NCBI RefSeq assembly: GCF_016786215.1
Contig: NZ_JADOBG010000011.1
Coordinates: 62,001-126,000 of the forward strand
Direction of reading: 5' to 3'
DNA: 64,000 nucleotides
Origin: Legionella bononiensis
GTDB lineage: Bacteria; Pseudomonadota; Gammaproteobacteria; Legionellales; Legionellaceae
The notes beneath the pieces are model-generated. The model ran no database searches and was not told where the DNA came from. It saw only the letters and a list, made by a program, of their open reading frames with translations. Of this stretch, positions 56,858-64,000 are shown piece by piece. Position 1 is the stretch's first letter, and the number at the start of each line of letters is the position of its first letter. The position numbers were made by a program, and so were the translations under genes.

Positions 56858-57793
56858 ATGGAATTTCTAAGTGAATACGGTATGTTTCTCCTTAAATGCT
56901 TTACCCTGGTGATTGCATTTTTAATACTCATCGGTGGCATCTTTTCTATAGGCCGTAAACCCAAACCAAAATTGGAAATTACTTCTCTAAATGAACAATA
57001 TGACCACATTCAGTCGTTAATGAACAAAGAAATTCTGGGCAAAAAAATAAGTAAGAAGAAAAAAAGTAAAGAAAAACAACCAACTCTATACGTCATTGAT
57101 TTCAGTGGCGATATAAAAGCTTCACAAGTCGAACAACTCCGTGAAGAAATTACCTCCATCCTGAGTATCGCCAAACCTGAAGATGAAGTTTTAATAAGAT
57201 TGGATAGTCCTGGAGGTGCTGTTAATGGTTATGGGCTTGCAGCGTCTCAATTACAAAGAATACGTGAAAAGAACATTCCTTTGACAGTCAGTATAGATAA
57301 AGTAGCTGCAAGCGGAGGCTATTTAATGGCTTGTGTAGCCAATCAAATTATTGCTGCTCCATTTGCAATCATTGGTTCAATTGGTGTTGTGGCTCAAATC
57401 CCTAATTTTCACCGCTGGCTAAAGAAAAATGATATTGATATTGAATTATTAACTGCTGGTGAATACAAACGAACCTTAACTCTTTTTGCTGAAAATACAG
57501 ATAAAGGTCGGAAAAAATTTCAGGAAGATCTGGAAAAAATACATACTGCATTTAGAGATTATGTTCTAATGAATAGAAGCCAACTGGATATGGATAAGGT
57601 TTCCACTGGTGAGCATTGGCTGGCAACAGATGCGTTTCAACTCAGCCTGGTAGATAAACTTTCCACCAGTGATGAATATCTTGTCGAAAAAATGGGACGC
57701 TACAAAGCATTTAAAGTAACCGTCCAACCGAAATCAACGTTAATGAATAAACTGCTTAAACCTGCCATGAACTTGATGCATCCCTGGGCTTAA
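56858..57793 (+). CDS. sohB: Inner-membrane peptidase SohB (family S49)
   Basis: Serine peptidase of 311 residues with the Ser-Lys pair at Ser152 (VAASGGYLMAC) and Lys204 (GEYKRTLTLF). LDSPGGAVNGYGLAASQL and IIGSIGVVAQIPNF complete the S49 fold. One N-terminal helix (about 10-30) anchors it; the lysine-rich stretch after it (KKISKKKKSKEK) is distinctive. E. coli SohB has 349 residues; the shortness lies in the N-terminal part. Confidence 0.92.
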   Translation: MEFLSEYGMFLLKCFTLVIAFLILIGGIFSIGRKPKPKLEITSLNEQYDHIQSLMNKEILGKKISKKKKSKEKQPTLYVIDFSGDIKASQVEQLREEITSILSIAKPEDEVLIRLDSPGGAVNGYGLAASQLQRIREKNIPLTVSIDKVAASGGYLMACVANQIIAAPFAIIGSIGVVAQIPNFHRWLKKNDIDIELLTAGEYKRTLTLFAENTDKGRKKFQEDLEKIHTAFRDYVLMNRSQLDMDKVSTGEHWLATDAFQLSLVDKLSTSDEYLVEKMGRYKAFKVTVQPKSTLMNKLLKPAMNLMHPWA

Positions 57794-57890
57794 ATGAACA
57801 GTTCGGTGTTATGATAAAGGAAGATCAACAAAAGCTTTAATATGAGTATATAATTATATAATCAATCTATTTTCTGCAAGGGAGTGAAAC

Positions 57891-58148
57891 ATGAGCGATT
57901 TTAAATCCAAGCTGCCTGATTTTAAAGAATTATCTTCAATGACCAGTAAACTCTTTAAAGGCATAAAGAACAGTGTTGAAGAGATAATTCAAGACTACAA
58001 ACATAAAAGAGAAAATCAAGAAGCATCTGGCGAAGAGGTAAAAACTGAAGCCGTTAAGACTGAAGAAGTAAAAACTGCTGAGGTCAAAACTGAAACGACC
58101 AAGACAACCGAAAAAACTGAAGAAGAATCTACTGAGAACAAGCCTTAG
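57891..58148 (+). CDS. Small protein with tandem VKTE repeats
   Basis: 85 residues, highly charged. The first 40 residues are a helical basic/acidic segment (KLPDFKELSSMTSKLFKGIKNSVEEIIQDYK). From about residue 46 the unit EEVKTEAVKTEEVKTAEVKTE is repeated, then TTKTTEKTEEESTENKP. A GGGAGTG site precedes the ATG. It resembles no family I know. No signal peptide or membrane part. The repetitive tail may vary in length between strains. Confidence 0.72.
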   Translation: MSDFKSKLPDFKELSSMTSKLFKGIKNSVEEIIQDYKHKRENQEASGEEVKTEAVKTEEVKTAEVKTETTKTTEKTEEESTENKP

Positions 58149-58165
58149 TACAAAAACTAAGGCTT
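58139..58165 (+). terminator. Terminator overlapping the VKTE gene stop
   Basis: AAGCCTTAGT-ACAAAA-ACTAAGGCTT is a perfect 10 bp stem that includes the TAG stop; TTAATTCC follows, only weakly T-rich. Confidence 0.55.
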
Positions 58166-58244
58166 AATTCCAATTTCACCTGTGACCATACCTCTGCATA
58201 ATTTCGGTAGTAATTGATCCGTGTTAAAACAGGTTCAGAGCAAA

Positions 58245-60212
58245 TCAACTTAAAATTGACGCATTAGTTGGAGTCATTCCAGCTAATTTCGCAGTTTTTC
58301 TTATTAAATGACTTTCTTTTGGATGTAAATAACCAGCTTGCTCTTCAAGTTGAACCAAATCATCATAAATTGTATCAAGCGATTCACGATCCTTCGAAAA
58401 TATTCGAATCGTACCGTAAGGATTGTAATCCCCCATTGCCTGTTCGTTTTTTAATCCGCTACTGATTGTTAAAATAAGCTCTAGATTAGGCCGCCTTTCA
58501 TAGAGTCGCACCAGTGTTTCATGAATTTCCTGAGTTGTAGCTGAAGTTACATCTATGGCACAAATGCGATCCTTTTTATCAATTAAAGCAATTTCATCCT
58601 CCATTTCATCATGTGTAGTATTGCAATGATTCACATCAAAGAATCCGACATTTGTCTGCACTCTTTTTTTATTTTGATCATGACTGTAATCAATAGGGAT
58701 TGGATGAGCGGCTAATGCCTCATCTGTTTCATAATACATTTGACTTGCACTAAATGTCAGATACAAGGGATCAATTTTATATTTGTCATGCAAGTATTTT
58801 CTGCTAACGGCATGGATTAGTTGAATTGCTCTCATCCCTGTTGCAGTAATCAATTTTTTTGCATGAACAGTCTGCGGCTTGCCTTTAATTTCAAGCTCAC
58901 CTTCATCTTCTGAGTCAGAGCCATTACCATCCTTAACCGAATTATCCCTCCCAGGCTGAAAAATAAAATTGGCAACCCACGCTTCAAAACAAGAGTGGAA
59001 ATCTTCAGTCACTTTTTTACTGACAAGAGTCTTGATTTCTCTTTTTGTAACTCCCAAGCGCTCTGCCATTTCTTCTGCAAGTGTCCAAAACTCATCATCC
59101 ACAACTTTTTGGGCCTTAGCCCATTCATACGATTTTAAATCCTCAGAATCCAATTGAACAGAAAGGGATTGACCATTTAATTTAATGGATTGAAGTACTT
59201 TTTTTACTGGCTCTACAAAAGCTTTATCAAAGGCTTTTGTATCTTTAAATAGATCGTCTAATGGCTTCTCAAGACAGGCATTTTGAATCAAATCGACCAA
59301 ACATTCTTTAACTACTGATTTCCTGAACATTTGACTCGCAAACGATTTGTTTGAGCTATCACCGGGAGCCCATAACGTATCCCAAAGTGTATCTTTAAGA
59401 CATATGTTTACTGGCTTTGTTTTTGTTGATTTTTTTTCATTATAATTGTTCAAGGTATTAGTCAATGCCACTGATTTAAATGGAATTTTAAAAGCTTTTG
59501 AATTCTTGACAATTTTTTGCAAATAGATAATTGCATCAATAACGCAATCTGCATAAGGTTTTGGAGTTAATCCAAGATTAACACGCACACTTTCCCCGCA
59601 CTCTGCAACTGAAGGCCTCAAACATCCAAAACTGGATCGGTGCACCATTTCAATATTAATTCCTCGTTCATAAGCAAGGGTATTGGCCAGAGCAATTAGA
59701 TAAACCGATAAGAATTCACTCCAAATTTTAGGATTTTTTTCACGAACCGGTTTAGGTAAGGAAAACAAAACGCATGTATAATTATTATCAGCGTTAATCA
59801 GAAAATCAGGATCTTTTGTTTTGACTTGAGCAACAACATAAGCAGCCATTTTTTTTTGCTGCTCTAACAGCCTATCGTACCATAACGCCGGTTCAGAAGT
59901 TATTGTCGCCTTTTTTACTGGTTTTAAGGCTTTTTTATAGCTCTGAAAATGAAATGGGTTATAAAAATTACCCGTTTTAGGATACATTCCTGTTTTGATT
60001 GAATCCTGGTTTCCCTGAAATTTAAACTGGTCTTTAGTCGTTCCTTCGATTTTTTTAAAATCACTTCTATGGTAAGTAGACCATCGCACTGAATCGTTCA
60101 TCTCAAATAATGACGGATATCTGCAATGAAATTCTGATCGGGGTAAAAAAACTCGTTCGCTTACTGGTAGTATAGTTCCTGAAGCGCCTCGTTTAATTTG
60201 AATAATTTTCAT
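58245..60212 (-). CDS. Large orphan protein, possible effector
   Basis: Not recognised. 655 residues from the ATG at 60212, with GAGAG as ribosome site; a GTG at 60227 would add five residues. No signal peptide or clear membrane helix. It has an acidic patch (SDSEDEGELEIKG) near residue 430, many lysines, a basic N-terminal third and a TASSEPALWY-like aromatic region. YLTFSASQMYYETDEAL and VGFFDVNHCNTTHDEMEDEIALIDK lie in the second half. The tail (LHPKESHLIRKTAKLAGMTPTNASILS) is not strongly acidic. Large cytosolic proteins without homologues are frequent Dot/Icm substrates in Legionella, so this is a candidate only. Confidence 0.72.
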   Translation of the reverse strand: MKIIQIKRGASGTILPVSERVFLPRSEFHCRYPSLFEMNDSVRWSTYHRSDFKKIEGTTKDQFKFQGNQDSIKTGMYPKTGNFYNPFHFQSYKKALKPVKKATITSEPALWYDRLLEQQKKMAAYVVAQVKTKDPDFLINADNNYTCVLFSLPKPVREKNPKIWSEFLSVYLIALANTLAYERGINIEMVHRSSFGCLRPSVAECGESVRVNLGLTPKPYADCVIDAIIYLQKIVKNSKAFKIPFKSVALTNTLNNYNEKKSTKTKPVNICLKDTLWDTLWAPGDSSNKSFASQMFRKSVVKECLVDLIQNACLEKPLDDLFKDTKAFDKAFVEPVKKVLQSIKLNGQSLSVQLDSEDLKSYEWAKAQKVVDDEFWTLAEEMAERLGVTKREIKTLVSKKVTEDFHSCFEAWVANFIFQPGRDNSVKDGNGSDSEDEGELEIKGKPQTVHAKKLITATGMRAIQLIHAVSRKYLHDKYKIDPLYLTFSASQMYYETDEALAAHPIPIDYSHDQNKKRVQTNVGFFDVNHCNTTHDEMEDEIALIDKKDRICAIDVTSATTQEIHETLVRLYERRPNLELILTISSGLKNEQAMGDYNPYGTIRIFSKDRESLDTIYDDLVQLEEQAGYLHPKESHLIRKTAKLAGMTPTNASILS

Positions 60213-60508
60213 GATTACATCTCTCACAGGATAACAAGCTTTATCCCTAAAGACATAATTATTATTGTTCCATAAGCATTTTATCTGCGGTCATTGTATT
60301 ACATCTCATGTGTTCTTCCAATTAATTTCCTGGTTCATTACACGTGCTCTCAATATTTAATTAAAATGGGATCTCCATACCCCCTCCAAGCGCAGCTTGT
60401 CCACATTACGTAGGCGTTTACGGATAATGAAACAAGGTATTATCAACAGACCCTACTTTAACGCTTCTCTGTTACAAACGATTCAGGAGTGCAACAGATG
60501 CCAATAGT
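60213..60508. other. Spacer between fleQ and the orphan gene
   Basis: About 296 bases, AT-rich, with the leftward promoter of the orphan gene expected near 60250-60300. No gene or strong hairpin is seen. Confidence 0.3.
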
Positions 60509-61930
60509 CTATCGCTCTTCTTTCTCTGGACGAGTCAAGCCATATTTACGCATTTTCTCTACTAATGTTGTCCGTCGCATATTAAGATAACTTGCTGCAT
60601 GAGCTACTACCCAGTCAGATTCTTCCAGAGCCTGACTAATTAAGGCGAGCTCCGTTTTAACTAAATGTTCCTTCAAATCAATACCATCTGTATTAGACGT
60701 TTGATCCTGACTGATGATTTGCAATAAGGTTTCACGCTCAGTACCTGATGAATTCATTTCCATATAAGACAGTTTGTATTCACCTTGAAAGCGTTGGGGT
60801 AAATCATTTTTACATACAATACCATTAGGATATAAAATTGATAATCGTTCCACTAAATTTGCCAACTCACGAACATTTCCCGGCCAGCTGTAATTACATA
60901 ATGCATCCATAGCATCAGGCATTAATCGAACAGTTGGCCTGTGTTCGCCTTCAATACGCGAGATAAGTTCATTAAATAAAAGCACTACATCGGCACTTCT
61001 ACTTCTCAGTGGTGGCATTTCAATAGGAAATACATTGAGCCTATAGAATAAATCCTCTCTGAATTTACCTTCCTGAATTGCAACCTCCAAATTTCGATGG
61101 GTTGCTGCAATGATTCGAACGTTCACATCAATGCTCTTGTTCGATCCCACTCGCTCAAAACATCGTTCCTGTAAAACTCTAAGCAGTTTCACCTGCATGG
61201 CTAAAGGCATATCGCCAATTTCATCAAGAAACAGTGTTCCTCCGTTAGCTAATTCAAAACGACCTTGTCTTGATGTAATAGCCCCGGTAAAAGCTCCTTT
61301 TTCATGACCAAATAATTCACTTTCTAATAATTCTCCAGGAATAGCGCCGCAGTTAATTGGAATAAACGGCTTATTGGATCGTGATGAAAGAGAATGAATA
61401 TTACGAGCAACAACTTCCTTACCAGTACCTGACTCTCCTAAAATCAATACGCTTGCCTCAGTATTTGCAACCTGCTCAATCAATTTACGAACCTGGCTGA
61501 TACTTTCACTAGTACCCACTAAGCTACGGAATAAAGGAGTTCTTTGAGTACTCGCAGTAATGAATTTAACGGCTTCTTTAGCAATTTGACAACGATGCAA
61601 GGCTTCTAGCATTTGAGCATAACTGAATGGAAAAGAGAGACATGCAACGACATTTCGATCTTCACATTGAACGGAACTTAACTGTTGATCAATAACGATT
61701 ATCGGAACTTTGGAAAAATGCTTTACCAACGCATCAAGTTCATCCACTGTTTTTTCGAACGTTAATTCTGCACCCAGAATAATTACTCCAGGGTTGGGAT
61801 TAGTAATAATTTGCCAGTTATTATATTTGCTAACTTCTGTAGCTTGTCCTAAAAAATCAAATATAGTTCGTAATTTGTCACAACGATTTTCATTTTCATC
61901 AATGATGTATATTTTCTCATTGTCACTCAT
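60509..61930 (-). CDS. fleQ: Sigma-54-dependent flagellar master regulator FleQ
   Basis: Activator of RpoN-dependent flagellar genes. N-terminal FleQ-type receiver-like domain (about 1-115) without the phospho-acceptor pattern of true receivers, central AAA+ domain with LGESGTGKE (165-172), GAFTGA sigma-54 loop (212-217) and TLFLDEIGDM, and a C-terminal Fis-type helix-turn-helix (VAHAASYLNMRRTTLVEKMRKYGL). 473 residues, as in Pseudomonas and Legionella FleQ, where it also responds to cyclic-di-GMP in Pseudomonas. AAGGATAGG precedes the ATG. Confidence 0.93.
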   Translation of the reverse strand: MSDNEKIYIIDENENRCDKLRTIFDFLGQATEVSKYNNWQIITNPNPGVIILGAELTFEKTVDELDALVKHFSKVPIIVIDQQLSSVQCEDRNVVACLSFPFSYAQMLEALHRCQIAKEAVKFITASTQRTPLFRSLVGTSESISQVRKLIEQVANTEASVLILGESGTGKEVVARNIHSLSSRSNKPFIPINCGAIPGELLESELFGHEKGAFTGAITSRQGRFELANGGTLFLDEIGDMPLAMQVKLLRVLQERCFERVGSNKSIDVNVRIIAATHRNLEVAIQEGKFREDLFYRLNVFPIEMPPLRSRSADVVLLFNELISRIEGEHRPTVRLMPDAMDALCNYSWPGNVRELANLVERLSILYPNGIVCKNDLPQRFQGEYKLSYMEMNSSGTERETLLQIISQDQTSNTDGIDLKEHLVKTELALISQALEESDWVVAHAASYLNMRRTTLVEKMRKYGLTRPEKEER

Positions 61931-62076
61931 AAACCTATCCTTAAGTTCGAGTTAATTTAATTTAAGTATCGGATACGCACTTCACAACTGTCAAACTTCT
62001 GACATTAAATTTACTTAACTGTCATAAAAGCTGTCAATTTAAAATTATTAGGGTCGAATAACAATTACTCTACAAC

Positions 62077-62111
62077 ACCGACATAAAGCGGTAAAACCGC
62101 AATAAGTCGGT
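62077..62111. other. Nested hairpin upstream of fleQ
   Basis: ACCGACATAAAGCGGT and ACCGCAATAAGTCGGT pair with a few mismatches, about 150 bases ahead of fleQ. It could be an operator or merely a 3' structure of the neighbouring gene. Confidence 0.35.
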
Positions 62112-62146
62112 TATAAGTGTATGATCATGAAAATATGAATCGTCAA

Positions 62147-62174
62147 CAACCCCTAATGCAATTTAATGAGGGGT
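62147..62174 (-). terminator. Terminator-like hairpin of the Cys-rich protein gene
   Basis: Read on the minus strand, AACCCCT-CATTAAATTGCATT-AGGGGTT directly follows the stop codon of the 62175-62768 gene; the tail TTGTTG is only weakly U-rich. Confidence 0.4.
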
Positions 62175-62768
62175 TCATCGATAACAAAGTATTGATTTAA
62201 AAGCATTACATTGGTGACCAAAACATAACTCCTGACTACCAATTGATTTAGTTGCGCTAATTTGAGCTTCCTTAACAAAACGTTTTGCCTGGAGAAACCC
62301 CATTCGACTGCAGAACGAATTAGCGGCTCTTGCTCCACATCCCTTATTCTTGTCATAACACCAATCCACTCTATAATCATTGTATCGAGGATAAACAAAT
62401 TGTTTCTCACGATAATGATAGGGTTTAGGCGGATTATGTGATAAACCAATGGAACAACTAATGGTCATAAATCCGTTGCAACGCCAACCTTTGCATTGTG
62501 CTCTGCTGGCTAAATAATTCGTTAACCCAACATTATAAGCAATCACATTTTGACTGGAATAATCATAGCCCAACATTTGACAATAACGATTAGCAACTTC
62601 CTTACCACACTCTTTTCCATCAAAACTGCAATAATCCAGACGCTCTCCAAGGTAAGTTGGATGCCAGATCGTTCTGAATGCTTTATTTTTTAATCCACTC
62701 GCATTTGACTGCAGCGAAAAAAAACAAAGCACAAATATAAAGACCAGGAATCTTCTAAAATTGATCAT
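62175..62768 (-). CDS. Secreted protein with two tandem cysteine-rich repeats
   Basis: 197 residues, signal peptide of about 23 residues (FIFVLCFFSLQSNAS). The mature part holds two copies of one domain: RLDYCSFDGKECGKEVANRYC ... CKGWRCNGFMTISC and RVDWCYDKNKGCGARAANSFC ... CFGHQCNAFKSILC. Each has six cysteines at matching places, so disulfide-linked and stable outside the cell. The joint is proline- and tyrosine-rich. No known family was recognised with certainty; a type II secreted protein is plausible. Confidence 0.8.
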   Translation of the reverse strand: MINFRRFLVFIFVLCFFSLQSNASGLKNKAFRTIWHPTYLGERLDYCSFDGKECGKEVANRYCQMLGYDYSSQNVIAYNVGLTNYLASRAQCKGWRCNGFMTISCSIGLSHNPPKPYHYREKQFVYPRYNDYRVDWCYDKNKGCGARAANSFCSRMGFLQAKRFVKEAQISATKSIGSQELCFGHQCNAFKSILCYR

Positions 62769-63003
62769 TATAACAATCCTTTAGCAACTATTGTCACATG
62801 TTAGCCCAGTATACCGGGCAGGCACAAGAGAGATTGCTACAGGACAGAATAAAAATACAGTGATTCCTGTTGATTTGTTTTAATAAATTCCAATTTGATA
62901 GGCTAATGTGAAATTTTCAATTAATTTGGGTGTGTTGATAATTCATCAGATTATTCCCAACGTCCCGTGACTTGTTCCTGAGAGATCCTCATTTTTTTAT
63001 ATA

Positions 63004-63237
63004 TCACCCTCAGCATCCCATCCTCATCACCCTTAGCATCCCATTCTCGTCACTCTCAGCATCCCTTCCTCGTCACTCTCAGCATCCCTTCCTCGTCACT
63101 CTCAGCATCCCTTCCTCGTCACCCTTAGCATCCCATCCTCATCACCCTCAGCATCCCTTCTTCGTCACCCTTAGCATCCCATCTTCGTCACCCTCAGCAT
63201 CCCATTCTCGTCACCCTCCGCGAAGGCGGAGGGCCCA
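63004..63237. repeat. Array of nine 23-bp repeats, left
   Basis: AGCATCCC recurs nine times at 23-base steps; the unit reads AGCATCCCTTCCTCGTCACTCTC with C/T and A/T variants. The array ends with the palindromic CCTCCGCGAAGGCGGAGGG at about 63215-63233. Confidence 0.9.
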
Positions 63238-63400
63238 GGTAAGTTCGATACCAAAAAATCCTAAAAAATTCATATCTCTACATTGCGATTAATAAAATAA
63301 TGGAACGTTATATTCAAGTATTACATTAAATCTCATTAAAAGGCTTTGGACACACACGAATAATGCAGTTATATGAATCACATACAAAATGATAAAGGAT

Positions 63401-63686
63401 GGACCCTCCGCCTCCGCGGAGGGTGACGAGAATGGGATGCTGAGGGTGACGAAGATGGGATGCTAAGGGTGACGAGGAAGGGATGCTGAGAGTGACGAGA
63501 ATGGGATGCTAAGGGTGATGAGGGATGGGATGCTGAGAGTGACGAGGAAGGGATGCGGAGGGTGATGAGGAAGGGATGCTGAGAGTGATGAGGAAGGGAT
63601 GCTGAGAGTGACGAGGATGGGATGCTGAGAGTGACGAGGATGGAATGCTGAGAGTGACGAGGATGGGATGCTGAGAGTGATATATT
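63401..63686. repeat. Array of eleven 23-bp repeats, right, inverted
   Basis: The reverse complement of the left-array unit (GGGATGCTGAGAGTGACGAGGAA) is present about eleven times, starting behind GGACCCTCCGCCTCCGCGGAGGG. One copy carries a one-base insertion (AGGGATGGGATGC), one reads GGATGCGG. Open frames here merely translate the repeat. Confidence 0.9.
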
Positions 63687-63814
63687 AAAAAATAAGGATC
63701 GTTCAGGCATAAACGTGGTACTTGGGTATTTATAAGGTGCTTCAATTTTGTGAGGATTTCTCAGGAACAAGTCGCGGTACGTCGAAATTGGAAGTGTCAA
63801 CACCCCCTAAATGA

Positions 63815-64000
63815 TTAAACAGGATTATCGCTGTCCAGAAATAGATGGGGCAAATTAAAATAGCTAGCTACATAGTTTCCTAATGCCTGAATTCCATACC
63901 GCTCTGTTGCATGATGTCCACAGGCAAAATAATGGATTCCTAATTCTTTCGCTTGATAATAAGTCCGTTCAGATACCTCACCACTTATATAAGCATCGAC
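63815..64000 (-). CDS. NIF3-family protein (YbgI, GTP cyclohydrolase 1 type 2-like), start beyond window
   Basis: The last 61 codons are visible. DAYISGEVSERTYYQAKELG, YFACGHHATERYG (the metal-binding histidines of the family) and the ending FLDSDNPV are the C-terminal signature of NIF3/YbgI proteins, dinuclear-metal hydrolase-like proteins. The stop TAA is at 63815-63817. The terminal element ends 34 bases downstream of this stop. Confidence 0.92.
   Translation of the reverse strand, partial: VDAYISGEVSERTYYQAKELGIHYFACGHHATERYGIQALGNYVASYFNLPHLFLDSDNPV

Larger units (their letters stand above)
62961..63781. mobile_element. 821-bp non-coding MITE-like element with opposed repeat arrays
   Basis: Terminal inverted repeats of 31 bases (62961-62991 and 63751-63781) match at 28 positions; the right one reads TGAGGATTTCTCAGGAACAA then GTCGCGGTACG. 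A second inner pair, around ATATATCAC (62999-63007) and GTGATATAT (63678-63686), belongs to the same mirror plan. Inside lie two arrays of 23-bp repeats in opposite orientation and a 163-base unique centre. No transposase is encoded. Mobility is inferred from the terminal repeats only. Confidence 0.6.

Noticed and set aside
63004..63686. CRISPR array
   Set aside because: The 23-bp units follow each other with no spacers, are degenerate and occur in two opposite arrays; no cas gene is near.
62972..63803. Open frames rich in Ser-Ala-Ser-His-Pro-Arg in both arrays
   Set aside because: They only translate the 23-bp repeats in a permitted frame; similar frames exist on both strands and no ribosome site or family match supports them.

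Overview
The window reads as chromosome of a Legionella species (Gammaproteobacteria), AT-rich and densely coding. The reasons are a FleQ regulator close to a complete ccmABCDEFGHI locus, an APH(9)-type spectinomycin kinase very like the one I recall from L. pneumophila, a SidE-type phosphodiesterase protein with the look of a Dot/Icm effector, a secreted protein ending in the DUF1566 domain known from the Legionella collagen-like adhesin Lcl, and many small exported proteins without assigned function. Several proteins look like clear but diverged relatives of L. pneumophila proteins, so a non-pneumophila species is plausible; this is inference from memory, not from a search.

Layout. Positions 1-4.9 kb: a truncated heme-oxygenase-fold protein, kynurenine 3-monooxygenase, the kinase SrkA and a MltA-type lytic transglycosylase, then a 0.47 kb block of palindromic repeats. 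Positions 5.4-19 kb: APH(9), Maf, the second elongation factor G, a membrane protein, a HAD hydrolase, a PAS-GGDEF-EAL protein, a trans-sulfuration enzyme, an acyltransferase, dapD-dapE and a dicarboxylate-type symporter. Positions 19-27.6 kb are accessory in character: three tandem REP-like repeats, nagZ, a duplicated pair of exported proteins, a small Cys-tailed membrane protein, tRNA-Ser(GGA), beta-barrel proteins, a CAP-domain protein and a TIG/DUF1566 protein. Positions 27.7-41.5 kb: split transhydrogenase pntAA-pntAB-pntB, prfC, a three-gene branched-chain acyl-CoA (valine-type) catabolic operon, recQ, an L,D-transpeptidase and an amidase.

Positions 41.6-49.6 kb are the most unusual part. 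A 1205-residue SidE-PDE-like candidate effector sits beside a large palindrome. It is followed by a small orphan gene and by a three-enzyme neighbourhood (formyltransferase, dipeptide epimerase, ATP-grasp ligase) that could make or recycle a small modified peptide. Then come a 3-methyladenine glycosylase and the ccm operon with a dodecin gene directly behind ccmI. Positions 56.8-64 kb: SohB protease, a VKTE-repeat protein, a 655-residue orphan protein, FleQ, a secreted protein with two Cys-rich repeats, and an 821-bp non-coding element with 31-bp terminal inverted repeats enclosing two opposed arrays of 23-bp repeats. A truncated NIF3-family gene ends the window.

The housekeeping genes form short operons: fusA2-maf, dapD-dapE, pntAA-pntAB-pntB, acd-ech-hibch and ccmA-I. 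The accessory genes are mostly single and separated by AT-rich spacers holding several families of hairpin repeat.
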